From: Clostridiales bacterium
Lineage (GTDB): Bacteria; Bacillota_A; Clostridia; Oscillospirales; Oscillospiraceae
Assembly (NCBI GenBank): GCA_004553625.1
Contig: SFKX01000007.1
Span: 1 to 64,000, forward strand
DNA: 64,000 nucleotides
Direction: 5' to 3'
The notes beneath the pieces were generated by a model. The model was not told where the DNA came from. It saw nothing but the letters and a program-made list of their open reading frames with translations, and made no database searches. A program made the translations under genes and the position numbers. Positions 51,607 through 60,196 of this stretch are shown piece after piece. The stretch's first letter is position 1. Each line of letters opens with the position of its first letter.

Positions 51607-51851
51607 CCCGCCACCTCCGTGTAGCCGTCCTCGTCCTCACGGAACAGCTTGCCGAAGCTCGCTCCGCCGCGCCGCAGCACGCCCAGTGCCTGCTGGAAGC
51701 GCTGCTCCGCCACCTTTACGCACCACGCGCAGCCGGTCCCGCTCAGACCCTGCGGGGCGCGGGAGATGGTAGCCGTGATACCCGAACGCTCCAACATTCT
51801 TGCCGCCCTCTGCGCATAGGTCTGTGAACGGCACATAATGATATATCGCAT
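51603..51851 (-). CDS. DUF3343 family putative Se/S carrier protein
   Basis: 82 aa. RYIIMCRSQTYAQRAARMLE begins the fold; Cys in GTGCAWCVKV could carry persulfide. The family is usually next to a Csd-type desulfurase, as here. Confidence 0.88.
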   Translation of the reverse strand: MRYIIMCRSQTYAQRAARMLERSGITATISRAPQGLSGTGCAWCVKVAEQRFQQALGVLRRGGASFGKLFREDEDGYTEVAG

Positions 51852-51914
51852 AAAAAATCCTCCCGCATGTCAATGAAGCGTACTCCATTCTATGCGGATG
51901 GATCGTGTTTGACA

Positions 51915-52385
51915 TCAACCCTCTATGAGCGCGACAGCCTGAGCCGCGATCCCCTGCCCGGAGCCGGTGAAACCGAGGCGTTCCTCAGTCGTTGCCTTGA
52001 CGCTGACGCGCGCGACGTCCACGTCCAGCGCTGCGGCAATGTTTGCGCGCATCCTCTGGATATGCGGCGCGAGCTTCGGCGCCTGAGCTATAACGGTAGA
52101 GTCCAGATTGCCTATCTCAAAGCCCTCGGCCCTGAGCCTTTTGCCGACCTCTCGGAGCAGGGCCAGGCTGTCCGCCCCCTCATAGGCAGGGTCGCTGTCC
52201 GGGAAGAGCTTGCCGATATCGCCCAGCGCCGCCGCGCCGAGCAGGGCATCCATTATGGCGTGGACCAGCACATCCGCGTCCGAGTGACCCAGCAGTCCTT
52301 TGTCATACTCGATTTCCACGCCGCCCAATATCAGTTTGCGGCCTTCCACCAGCCTGTGTACGTCGTAGCCCTGGCCTATCCTCAC
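51915..52385 (-). CDS. ispF: 2-C-methyl-D-erythritol 2,4-cyclodiphosphate synthase
   Basis: 156 aa. Zinc ligands in GYDVHRLVEGRKLILGG (Asp8, His10) and GHSDADVLVHAIMDAL (His42). Fifth step of the MEP isoprenoid pathway. Overlaps ispD by 4 bp. Confidence 0.97.
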   Translation of the reverse strand: MRIGQGYDVHRLVEGRKLILGGVEIEYDKGLLGHSDADVLVHAIMDALLGAAALGDIGKLFPDSDPAYEGADSLALLREVGKRLRAEGFEIGNLDSTVIAQAPKLAPHIQRMRANIAAALDVDVARVSVKATTEERLGFTGSGQGIAAQAVALIEG

Positions 52386-53101
52386 AGAAATTCACCCCTT
52401 GCGTCTATGATAGCCGATGCCGCGAATATGTCCGCCGGAGTCGTGAGCTTGAGGTTTTCCTCAGAGCCCTCCACCAGGAACACCTCCGCGTCCATCAGCA
52501 TGACCGCCGCGCAGTCGTCTGTAAGAGACACGCCAAGTCGGGCGGCGTCGCCCAGTGCGGCGCGTATCAGCTCAGCGCGGAACACCTGGGGCGTCTGCAT
52601 TAGATAAAGCTCGTCCCGCTCCAGGGTCCGCAGCACCCTGCCGCCGCGAGCCTGGCGCACTGTGTCCTTCACATGTATGGCGGGGGCGGCCGCGCCGCGT
52701 TCCGCTGCGGCTCTCACGGCTCTCTCCACTATTTCGTGCGTCACGAGCGGCCTGGCGCCGTCGTGAATGGCGATGAGCTCCGCCCTATCCGAGCACTCGC
52801 ACACGCCCTTCCAAGCCGACTGCGTTCTGTCCGCGCCGCCCTCGACCACGCATTTGAGCTTTCTTATGCCCCGCTCTCTCGCCAGCGCGGCGATAGCTGG
52901 TATCTTTTCGCTCTGCGTGACCACCACGAGCTCGTCTATGCACTCGCAGCGGTCCAGGGCGAGCATTGTCCTCTCTATGACCGTGCAGCCGCCGAGCTCC
53001 AGCAGGAGCTTATCTCCGCCCATACGCGTGCCGCTGCCGGCTGCTACTATAACTGCGGCGCAGTAGGGCCGCTCCACGCTGTTTTCTTTTTTCCTGAACA
53101 T
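52382..53101 (-). CDS. ispD: 2-C-methyl-D-erythritol 4-phosphate cytidylyltransferase
   Basis: 239 aa. CTP-binding VIVAAGSGTRMGGDKLLLEL, HDGARPLV and TDDCAAVML are present. MEP-pathway step before IspF. AAAGAGG precedes ATG 53101. Downstream of carD in the same transcript, beyond a hairpin. Confidence 0.96.
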   Translation of the reverse strand: MFRKKENSVERPYCAAVIVAAGSGTRMGGDKLLLELGGCTVIERTMLALDRCECIDELVVVTQSEKIPAIAALARERGIRKLKCVVEGGADRTQSAWKGVCECSDRAELIAIHDGARPLVTHEIVERAVRAAAERGAAAPAIHVKDTVRQARGGRVLRTLERDELYLMQTPQVFRAELIRAALGDAARLGVSLTDDCAAVMLMDAEVFLVEGSEENLKLTTPADIFAASAIIDARGEFL

Positions 53102-53124
53102 ATGTACCTCTTTTAGACATAGTT

Positions 53125-53148
53125 ACGGGGCGGCCTGTGCCGCCCCGT
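53125..53148 (-). other. Strong hairpin between carD and ispD
   Basis: Perfect 10-bp stem ACGGGGCGGC / GCCGCCCCGT with a 4-nt loop, 8 bp after the carD stop. On the minus strand AACTATGTCTAAAAG follows, with no U-run, so it is a likely attenuator, pause or mRNA-stability element. Confidence 0.7.
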
Positions 53149-53155
53149 CGCTGGC

Positions 53156-53641
53156 TTACGAGCAGATCATTGCGCTATTGAGCCGCTCTTCAACTTCCTC
53201 GTAACTGGCGCTCTCCGACAGGACGATCTCGGATATGAGTATCTGCTTGGCCGAGTGCAGCATCTTCCGCTCACCCGTTGACAGACCCCGCTCTTTCTCC
53301 CGCTGCATAAGCCCCTTTACGACTGCGGCGACCTCGAGAAGGTTCCCGCTCTTGATCTTCAGCATATTCTCCCGGTATCTTTTGTTCCAGTTCTGCGTCA
53401 TCTCGATCTCGAGCCCCGGTATCGAGCCGAGTATCTTCTCCGCCTCGTCCGCTCCGACTATCGGCCGGACTCCGATCTCCGTGCTGGTCTCAACCGGGAT
53501 CATTACCAGCATGTCCCCAACAGGCAATTTGAGAACATAATAGTCCCTTTCCATGCCGCTTATTTTTCTGCGCACTATGCTGTCTATAGTGCCGGCGCCG
53601 TGCATCGGGTGTGCTATCCTGTCGCCCACACGGAATGTCAT
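53156..53641 (-). CDS. CarD/CdnL-family transcription regulator
   Basis: 161 aa. N-terminal RNA-polymerase-interaction domain VGDRIAHPMHGAGTIDSIVR with KLPVGDMLVMIPVE, followed by a helical DNA-binding domain (LKIKSGNLLEVAAVVKGLMQ). Members bind the RNA polymerase beta subunit and stabilise open complexes. It leads the ispD-ispF-DUF3343-csd run. Confidence 0.94.
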   Translation of the reverse strand: MTFRVGDRIAHPMHGAGTIDSIVRRKISGMERDYYVLKLPVGDMLVMIPVETSTEIGVRPIVGADEAEKILGSIPGLEIEMTQNWNKRYRENMLKIKSGNLLEVAAVVKGLMQREKERGLSTGERKMLHSAKQILISEIVLSESASYEEVEERLNSAMICS

Positions 53642-53688
53642 CTTAACCTCCGTTTCCCAGCAATGCCATATCTTACTTTTATAAAGAT

Positions 53689-53717
53689 ATTATACTCTAA
53701 GCGCAGTATTTTAGCAA
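53689..53717 (-). promoter_or_regulatory. Promoter of carD
   Basis: On the minus strand, -35 TTGCTA (53717-53712), 17-bp spacer, -10 TATAAT (53694-53689). It has the same elements and spacing as the cdaA promoter. Confidence 0.8.
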
Positions 53718-53736
53718 GGATTTCCGTACATTTTTA

Positions 53737-53774
53737 TAAAAAAAGGCGCCCGTCTTGCAGACAGGCGCCTTTTT
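53737..53774 (-). terminator. Terminator of the ispH-rpsA transcript
   Basis: Stem AAAAGGCGCC / GGCGCCTTTT with a 13-nt loop that can pair further. A long T-run follows on the minus strand. Ends 14 bp after the fusion gene stop. Confidence 0.9.
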
Positions 53775-53787
53775 ACAGCTATATTTG

Positions 53788-55965
53788 TTATTCCTCGACC
53801 TCGCCGGCATCCTCGGGGATGTTGCCGCTGGCCTCGCCGGTCTCGGAGACCTCATAAACCAGCGCGTCCTCCTGCGGGACAGCGGGAGCCTCGGGCGCGA
53901 ACCTGCGCGGAGCCGGTTCCGGCTCGGACAGGGCGCGGATGGAAAGGGAGATCTTCTGCTTGTCGTTGTCGATAGCGGTGATCTTGACGTCGACCACGTC
54001 GCCAACGCTCAGGACCTCGTCCGGCTTGCCGATGCGGCGGTTGGCGATCTGGCTGATGTGGATGAGACCGTCCACACCGGGCATGACCTCGGCGAACGCG
54101 CCGAAAGGCATCAGCTTGACGACCTTGACCTTTGCAATATCGCCGACACTGTAGGTGTTGACGAACTTCGTCCAGGGGTTGTCCTCGGCCTTCTTGTAGC
54201 CCAGGGAGATCCTCTTGGCTTCCTTGTCAAAGCCGATGACATAGACCTCGAGCTCGTCGCCCACGGAGACGACCTCAGCCGGGTTCTTGATGCGGCTCCA
54301 GCTCAGCTCGGAGACGTGGACCATGCCGTCTATACCGCCGATATCCACGAACGCGCCGTAGCTCGTGAGGCTCTTCACAACGCCCTTATAGACCTTGCCG
54401 ACCTCGATCTCGTTCCAGACGGCCTCGGCCCTCTCCTTGCGCTCGCGCTGCAGCACGGCACGGATGGAGCCAACCACGCGCCTGCGGCCGCGGTTGACCT
54501 CGGTGATCTTGAGGCGGACCTTCTGCTTGACCAGCTCGGTCATCGGAGTGTCCTTCGGCAGGCCGGACTGGCTGGCCGGGACAAAGACCCTGATGCCCTT
54601 CACGGAAACGACGACGCCGCCCTTGTTCTCCTCGGTGACGGTGCCTTCGACCACGGAGCCGGCTTCCTGCGCGGCCTCGATGTCCGCCCAGTTCTTGACG
54701 GCGTCCATGCGCTTCTTGGAGAGCTGCGCCGTGCCTTCAACGTCGTTCACGCGGACGACTATGGCCTCGACCGTATCGCCGATGTGGATGGCGTCCTCGA
54801 GCTTTACGTCCCCGTCCTCGGTGAACTCAGCCGTCGGGATGAAGGCGGAGTACTTGGTGCCGAGGTCTATGCTGACCTCGGTGGCCGTGATGGCCACGAC
54901 AACGCCGCTGACCTTGTCCCCGTTATATATAGTTTTCAGAGAATCCTCCAGCAGCTCATCGAAGCTCTTTTCTGCGGGTGCGGCTTCTGCCGCTGCCTCC
55001 TCCGCAGGCGCTTCTTCAACCGGCGCTGCCTCTTCGACTGCAACCGGCGCCGCTTCCTCCACGGCCGCAGCTTCGACCTTGGCCTCTTCGACAGGGGCCT
55101 CAACAGGGTTCTCTTGAATCAGGATCTCGTCGCTCATCTTATCCAGTACCTCCTTGATTATCCATGACGGCGCGGATGCCCCGGCTGTCACTCCCACATC
55201 TCCGACTCCGCTCAACGCCCCAAGGTCCAGCTCCGAAGCAGTTGCTATGAACTGCGTATTCGGGCATCGCTCGGCGCAGAGCTCCGCCAAATGCAGGCTG
55301 TTGGCGCTATCCTTCCCGCCAATGACAACCATCGCTCCGCATTCGGAGGCCAGTTTTACCGCCTCCTCCTGCCTAATGGACGTAGCAAAGCATATTGTAT
55401 CAAAGATTTCCGCTTTTGTACACCATTTTTTTATTAATTTTTCACACTCGCGCAGATTCTTTTCGGTTTGTGTAGTCTGCACGACTACCGTGAGTTCTTT
55501 TGTGCAATTTTCAACATTCTGGTTGAGCCAGGTTTCTAGTTCTCCTGCGTCCGCAACAACTACGGGCGATTCGCACCTGCCGCAGATCGCACGGACCTCC
55601 GGGTGGTCCCGCGTCCCTATGACCAGGACCTGCCTGCCGCGTGCCGATGCTTCGGAAACTATCCTGTGTATTCTTGAAACGTTCGGGCAGGTCGCGTCGT
55701 TCACCTCAGCTCCGGCGGCGCGCAGCGCGTCCTCCACGGCTTTCGAAACCCCGTGCGAGCGTATCAGCACTCTGTCGCCCGGGCCTACCTGCTCGGGACT
55801 CTCGACCACGCTCAGACCCATCTCCGCAAGTTTCCCGACAACGTCGTCATTGTGTATGAGCGGACCCAGGCTTTTGCACGGCCCATCTTTCAGCAGTTTC
55901 TCCGCCAGCTCCACAGACCGTGACACGCCAAAACAAAAGCCGGCGCTCTTCGCTACATGTATCAT
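53788..55965 (-). CDS. ispH: IspH-ribosomal protein S1 fusion
   Basis: 725 aa. Residues 1-about 285 are 4-hydroxy-3-methylbut-2-enyl diphosphate reductase (last MEP step), with the three [4Fe-4S]-ligating Cys in GFCFGVSRS, DATCPNVSRIH and TICFATSIRQEEA and the substrate loop GGKDSANS. A 45-residue Ala/Glu/Pro/Val-rich linker follows (about 293-338). Then come four S1 RNA-binding domains, for example KSLTSYGAFVDIGGIDGMVH and KLMPFGAFAEVMPGVDGLIH. The fusion is known in many Clostridia. Its start overlaps the plsC stop by 4 bp. Confidence 0.95.
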   Translation of the reverse strand: MIHVAKSAGFCFGVSRSVELAEKLLKDGPCKSLGPLIHNDDVVGKLAEMGLSVVESPEQVGPGDRVLIRSHGVSKAVEDALRAAGAEVNDATCPNVSRIHRIVSEASARGRQVLVIGTRDHPEVRAICGRCESPVVVADAGELETWLNQNVENCTKELTVVVQTTQTEKNLRECEKLIKKWCTKAEIFDTICFATSIRQEEAVKLASECGAMVVIGGKDSANSLHLAELCAERCPNTQFIATASELDLGALSGVGDVGVTAGASAPSWIIKEVLDKMSDEILIQENPVEAPVEEAKVEAAAVEEAAPVAVEEAAPVEEAPAEEAAAEAAPAEKSFDELLEDSLKTIYNGDKVSGVVVAITATEVSIDLGTKYSAFIPTAEFTEDGDVKLEDAIHIGDTVEAIVVRVNDVEGTAQLSKKRMDAVKNWADIEAAQEAGSVVEGTVTEENKGGVVVSVKGIRVFVPASQSGLPKDTPMTELVKQKVRLKITEVNRGRRRVVGSIRAVLQRERKERAEAVWNEIEVGKVYKGVVKSLTSYGAFVDIGGIDGMVHVSELSWSRIKNPAEVVSVGDELEVYVIGFDKEAKRISLGYKKAEDNPWTKFVNTYSVGDIAKVKVVKLMPFGAFAEVMPGVDGLIHISQIANRRIGKPDEVLSVGDVVDVKITAIDNDKQKISLSIRALSEPEPAPRRFAPEAPAVPQEDALVYEVSETGEASGNIPEDAGEVEE

Positions 55966-56579
55966 CCGTTCGTCCCGTCCCTCAGCTCGTAGATGCGTTC
56001 CATGATGCCGTCTGCGAGCCTTTCATATTCCTCATGAGTCTTGCCCTCGACCTTGTAGGGCTTACCTACCAGCAGTTCAACCTTGCCAAACACCTTTTTG
56101 CCCCGAGGGATGTATACCGGCAGGATAGGGACCTTCATCTTTGAGGCTATGCGCACGGCTCCAGTCTTTGCCTCGACCTCATTGTCGTGTCCGACTCTGG
56201 TACCCTCCGGAAACATGAACACCTTTTCCCCGTGCTTGAGGTATTTCATCATGTTCCGGATGGCGTCTATGTCGTTCTTGCCCCTGTCTACAAAACATAT
56301 GCCGCATTTCTTCAGCACCGGGCCGACTACCGGGACCTTTTCCAGCTCCAGCTTTGCCATGAAATGCATATAGTTCTCCTTGCCGAAAGCTGCGGCGACC
56401 AGGAGCGGGTCGATATAGTTCGAGTGGTTCGCACACACTACCGCCGGACCTTCCGGAATATTTTCCAGCCCCTTGCAGCGAAGCGGATAAAAGGCCTTCA
56501 CAAACGGCAGCAAAAGGTCGTAAACCTTTCCGAAGCTGCGCCTCTCTTTGTCAAAGTCGTGCTCACTCACTCCGCTCAC
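55962..56579 (-). CDS. plsC: 1-acyl-sn-glycerol-3-phosphate acyltransferase
   Basis: 205 aa. NHSNYIDPLLVAAAF (NHx4D motif) and VFMFPEGTRVGHDN (EGTR motif). Makes phosphatidic acid. It overlaps cmk by 17 bp and ispH-rpsA by 4 bp, the common Clostridia cmk-plsC-ispH order. Confidence 0.95.
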   Translation of the reverse strand: MSGVSEHDFDKERRSFGKVYDLLLPFVKAFYPLRCKGLENIPEGPAVVCANHSNYIDPLLVAAAFGKENYMHFMAKLELEKVPVVGPVLKKCGICFVDRGKNDIDAIRNMMKYLKHGEKVFMFPEGTRVGHDNEVEAKTGAVRIASKMKVPILPVYIPRGKKVFGKVELLVGKPYKVEGKTHEEYERLADGIMERIYELRDGTNG

Positions 56580-57255
56580 CTCCTATCACGCGCTCTATGA
56601 GCAGGCAGATCCTCTCAACGCTCTCCTCCAGCGTCAGCTCGCTGGTATCCACTTCAACCGCGTCCTCAGCCTTTTTGAGCGGCGCTGCGGCGCGGCTGCT
56701 GTCGTTCTCGTCACGCTTTATTATATCCGCCAGAACCTGCTCGTAGCTGTCCTGCGCGCCCTTTGCCCTGAGTTCACGGTATCTTCGCTCCGCCCTGCGC
56801 TCCGGGCTTGCCGTAAGAAAAACCTTGAGCGAGGCTTCCGGCAGCACGACGGTGCCTATGTCCCGCCCGTCCATTATGACGCTCTGGCGCTCGGCCATAC
56901 GACGCTGCATGTCGAGCAGGTACGCCCTGACCTCCGGCATGGCCGAGACCTCGGACGCGCGCATGGAGATCTCCGGCGTCCTTATGAGGCCCGTGACGTC
57001 CTCGCCGTTGAGGTACATATGCTGCGTACCGTCCTCGCCGTATCCGAAGCGTATATCGAGCTTGGGCAGCAGCTCCACCACCGGGCCTTCTTCGCCCAGC
57101 GCCAGGCCCGCCCTCGCCGCGGCGAGGCCGACCGTTCTGTACATAGCGCCGGTGTCCACGTAGATAAAGCCGAAGCGCGCGGCAGCCGCCTTGGCGATTG
57201 TGCTCTTGCCCGCGCCTGAAGGGCCATCTATGGCGACGGAAAAGTGCTTATCCAT
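56563..57255 (-). CDS. cmk: Cytidylate kinase
   Basis: 230 aa from ATG 57255 (AGGGGTG 8 nt upstream). P-loop AIDGPSGAGKSTIAKAAA, DTGAMYRTVGLA, DGRDIGTVVLP and the LID arginines in SPERRAERRYRELRAKG. Phosphorylates CMP/dCMP. Overlaps the flavoprotein gene by 8 bp. Confidence 0.96.
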   Translation of the reverse strand: MDKHFSVAIDGPSGAGKSTIAKAAAARFGFIYVDTGAMYRTVGLAAARAGLALGEEGPVVELLPKLDIRFGYGEDGTQHMYLNGEDVTGLIRTPEISMRASEVSAMPEVRAYLLDMQRRMAERQSVIMDGRDIGTVVLPEASLKVFLTASPERRAERRYRELRAKGAQDSYEQVLADIIKRDENDSSRAAAPLKKAEDAVEVDTSELTLEESVERICLLIERVIGGERSE

Positions 57256-58492
57256 CCTCACACCCCTGTTGCAGAGAATTTGCGGCGACGAACGCCGTTG
57301 ACCAGGCTATCTGTAAATTATAACCGCCCGTATATGCGTCCAAGTCCAGCACCTCGCCCGCGAAGTAGAGTCCGGGCACCAGCTTGGAACCCATCGTCCT
57401 GGGGTTCACCTCGTTCGTTGCTACGCCGCCGGAGGTGATTATCGCCTCCGCTATCGGTCTCGGCCCGGATATGGAGACGGGAAAAGCCTTCAGGAGCGCC
57501 GCCAGCGCCGCGCGCTGCTGTTTTGTCACCGAGTTCGTCCTCGTCTCGCCCGGTATGCCGGAGAGCTCCACCAGGACCGGTATCATCGCCCGCCCGGCGA
57601 GGTCGCCCAATGAGTTGCGGAATTCGCGGTTGCTGTATTTTTCAAAGTCGCGCAGGAGCCGCGCGTCCAGTTTTTTATCGTCCAGGCCGGGTTTGAGGTC
57701 GATGGAGAGCCGGTACTTGCTCTGACCGAACCTGCGCATGTGAGCCGAGGCCGAGAGCACCAGCGGCCCGGACACGCCGAAATGCGTGAACAACATCTCT
57801 CCCAGCGCCTTATATATGAGTTTGTCGTCCTCGTAGGCCGAAAGCTCCACGTTCCTGAGCGAGAAGCCCTGCATCTCACGGCACCACTTGTCCGGCGACT
57901 CGAGCGGCACCAGCGAGGGGCGGCAGGTATTCACCGTATGCCCCAGCTCCTTCGCCATCCTGTATCCGTCCCCTGTCGAGCCCGTGCCGGGATACGACAG
58001 CCCGCCCGTGGCTATGACGGCGTTAGCGCAGTCGATCTCGCCGCGTTCTGTCTGCACGGCCCTTACAGCGCCCGTCTCGTCCGTGAGGATGCGCTTTGCC
58101 TTCTCCCTTATTACCCTGACGCCGTTTTTCCGTACAAGTTCCGCCAGTGCGTCCGCGACGTCGTCCGCGCGATCCGACACGGGGAAAACACGGTTGCCCC
58201 TCTCTGTCTTTAGGGCAACGCCAAGGCCCTCGAACAGCGCTTTCGTGTCCGAGGTCCCAAACCTATGTATAGCGCTCTGCAAAAAGCGCCCGTCGCCGGG
58301 GATGGCGGTGATGAACTCGCGCGCGTCGCAGTCGTTCGTGACGTTGCAGCGGCCTTTACCAGTTATCCTGAGTTTCCTGCCGAGCATCCGGTTCGGCTCC
58401 AGCAGAACGACGCTCAGGCCACGTCCCGCCGCCAGCGCGGCGCACAGAGTACCCGCCGCGCCGCCCCCTATTATGACTGCGTCAGCTTTCAA
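57248..58492 (-). CDS. NAD(P)/FAD-dependent oxidoreductase (BaiN/HI0933 family)
   Basis: 414 aa. FAD dinucleotide fold ADAVIIGGGAAGTLCAALAA, then RKLRITGKGRCNVTND, and a C-terminal TSGGVATNEVNPRTMGS with YFAGEVLDLDAYTGGYNLQI, diagnostic of the HI0933 family. Most members have no known substrate; BaiN itself is linked to bile-acid chemistry, but no other bai gene is here. Its position before cmk is typical in Clostridia. Confidence 0.92.
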   Translation of the reverse strand: MKADAVIIGGGAAGTLCAALAAGRGLSVVLLEPNRMLGRKLRITGKGRCNVTNDCDAREFITAIPGDGRFLQSAIHRFGTSDTKALFEGLGVALKTERGNRVFPVSDRADDVADALAELVRKNGVRVIREKAKRILTDETGAVRAVQTERGEIDCANAVIATGGLSYPGTGSTGDGYRMAKELGHTVNTCRPSLVPLESPDKWCREMQGFSLRNVELSAYEDDKLIYKALGEMLFTHFGVSGPLVLSASAHMRRFGQSKYRLSIDLKPGLDDKKLDARLLRDFEKYSNREFRNSLGDLAGRAMIPVLVELSGIPGETRTNSVTKQQRAALAALLKAFPVSISGPRPIAEAIITSGGVATNEVNPRTMGSKLVPGLYFAGEVLDLDAYTGGYNLQIAWSTAFVAANSLQQGCEDG

Positions 58493-59345
58493 TCTTCTCG
58501 AACACCTTATACTCGCTCCAAACGTTCTCCAGATCCTTGAATGTCTCCGCGAGCTGGTCCCTGGACCTCGCGCCCACGGCTATGACTATCGCGTTAACAA
58601 GGCTCAGCGGCGCGACGAGCGAATCTACAAATGACACCATCTCGCTCTTTGCGAACAGGCAGACGTCAGCGACACCGTAGAGCGGCGAGCTTTCGCTGTC
58701 CGTCAGTGCAAGGGCCGCCGCGCCGCGGTCCTTAGCAAAGCGCATGACCTTCAGCGAGCGCGAGGAATAGCGCGGGAAGGTGAAACCGATGAAAAGGTCG
58801 CCCTTGCCCACCCTTATCAGCTGCTCATAGGCCTCCGCCGCGGAGTTGTCGCGCACCAAATGTACCCCGTCACGGAGTAGATTGAGGTAGAACTCCAAAA
58901 AGCTCGAAAGGCTCTGCGAGGTGCGCGAGGCAAAGATGTATATGTTTTTCGCAGACATTATCATGTCAATGGCCTTGTCGAAGCTGTCCTGGTCTATCTC
59001 CTCGAGCGTGGCCTGCAGCTTGTCTATATCGTCGCTGAGCACCGACTTGAGGATATTCCGGTCATCTATCAGGTCCTTTGCCGCCTCTATCCTCTGCACG
59101 GAGGTCAGGCGGCTGCGTATCATCTCCTGCAAGGCCTTGCGCATACCGGGGTAGCCGTCATAACCCAGTTCCGCAGCAAAACGCACGACGGTGGACTCGC
59201 TGACGCCTACGGTCTTGCCCAGCTTGCCCGCCGTCATGAACGCGGCTTTGTCGTAATTTTCCAGAATATACTTTGCTATCAGCCTCTGGCCCTTGGAAAA
59301 CCCGGAATTATCCCGGGAAATCAGTGTCAGAATGTCTTTATCCAT
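58482..59345 (-). CDS. MurR/RpiR-family transcriptional regulator
   Basis: 287 aa. N-terminal HTH_6 domain (FSKGQRLIAKYILENYDKAA; VGVSESTVVRFAAELGYDGY) and C-terminal SIS sugar-phosphate-binding domain (NIYIFASRTSQSLSSFLEFY; FIGFTFPRYSSRSLKVM). Such proteins respond to sugar phosphates. The target is not evident; no adjacent sugar genes. The stop overlaps the flavoprotein start. Confidence 0.92.
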   Translation of the reverse strand: MDKDILTLISRDNSGFSKGQRLIAKYILENYDKAAFMTAGKLGKTVGVSESTVVRFAAELGYDGYPGMRKALQEMIRSRLTSVQRIEAAKDLIDDRNILKSVLSDDIDKLQATLEEIDQDSFDKAIDMIMSAKNIYIFASRTSQSLSSFLEFYLNLLRDGVHLVRDNSAAEAYEQLIRVGKGDLFIGFTFPRYSSRSLKVMRFAKDRGAAALALTDSESSPLYGVADVCLFAKSEMVSFVDSLVAPLSLVNAIVIAVGARSRDQLAETFKDLENVWSEYKVFEKIES

Positions 59346-59412
59346 GTGTGCTCCCCCAAATTATGAGAAGTCGTGACGCATTTGCACCACGGCAAAACTG
59401 CAATTTAAGAGT

Positions 59413-59441
59413 ATTTTACACACACATCTCGGAAATTACAA
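59413..59441 (-). promoter_or_regulatory. Promoter of the RpiR regulator and the genes after it
   Basis: On the minus strand, -35 TTGTAA (59441-59436), 17-bp spacer, -10 TAAAAT (59418-59413), in the 134-bp gap after rluB. Confidence 0.6.
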
Positions 59442-59479
59442 GTACTTTTGCATGTTGCTATAGAAAAACTTGCAATTTT

Positions 59480-60196
59480 TCAGCTCAATTTAAGCAGCCA
59501 ATCAAGCTCCTCGGAGGTGAGATGCCTCCATTTTCCAGTCTGCAGACCGCCGAGGCTCAATTCACCCTCAGCGATGCGTACCAGCCTGCGGACCTCCAGG
59601 CCCGCCGCCGCGCACATCTTCCTCACCTGGCGGTTCCGGCCCTCGTGTATCGTGACGTCGAGCATATATTTGCCCTCGCCTGTCTCGCCTGCAAAGGACA
59701 CCTGCGCCGGACGTATCGGCTCGCCCTCGACCTCCCGCAGGGCCTCCAGCTCGCGCGCCGCGGCCTCCGGCTCCCTGCCGCTGACCGTCACCCTATAGGT
59801 CTTGCCTACCTCGTGCGAGGGGTGCATCAAGGCGTTCGCCGCCTCGCCGTCATCCGTCATGATAAGCAGGCCCTCTGAATTCAGGTCCAGCCTTCCAACG
59901 GGATAGAGCCGCCTGCCCGCGCCCTTCACCAACTCTGCCACGGTCTTTCGCCCCTTCTCGTCTGAGAGCGTCGTGACGTAGCCGCGGGGCTTGTTCAGCA
60001 TTATGTAAACCCGAGTGCCGGAGATCCTGAGACGTTTCCCGTTCACTCGGATATCGTCGAGTTCCGGGTCCGCCGACATGCCCAGGGATGCTGTCTCGCC
60101 GTTCACCTTTACCCGGCCCTGTTTTATTAGTTCCTCGGCGGCCCGGCGCGAAGCCAGACCTGCCGAGGATATCAGTTTTTGGAGGCGTTCTTTCAA
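59480..60196 (-). CDS. rluB: 23S rRNA pseudouridine synthase B type
   Basis: 238 aa from TTG 60196. N-terminal S4 RNA-binding domain (RLQKLISSAGLASRRAAEEL) and the catalytic Asp in VGRLDLNSEGLLIMTDDG. The start overlaps the dacF stop by 4 bp. Could also be an RluE/RsuA-type member. Confidence 0.94.
   Translation of the reverse strand: MKERLQKLISSAGLASRRAAEELIKQGRVKVNGETASLGMSADPELDDIRVNGKRLRISGTRVYIMLNKPRGYVTTLSDEKGRKTVAELVKGAGRRLYPVGRLDLNSEGLLIMTDDGEAANALMHPSHEVGKTYRVTVSGREPEAAARELEALREVEGEPIRPAQVSFAGETGEGKYMLDVTIHEGRNRQVRKMCAAAGLEVRRLVRIAEGELSLGGLQTGKWRHLTSEELDWLLKLS

Noticed and set aside
53755..55167. 470-codon plus-strand frame opposite ispH-rpsA
   Set aside because: Repetitive Leu/Asp/Val mirror of the S1 repeats and linker; no start signals and no motif.
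57248..58492. Bile-acid gene cluster suggested by the BaiN-like flavoprotein
   Set aside because: No other bai-type gene is near; the HI0933 family is broad and this neighbour order (before cmk) is common in Clostridia.
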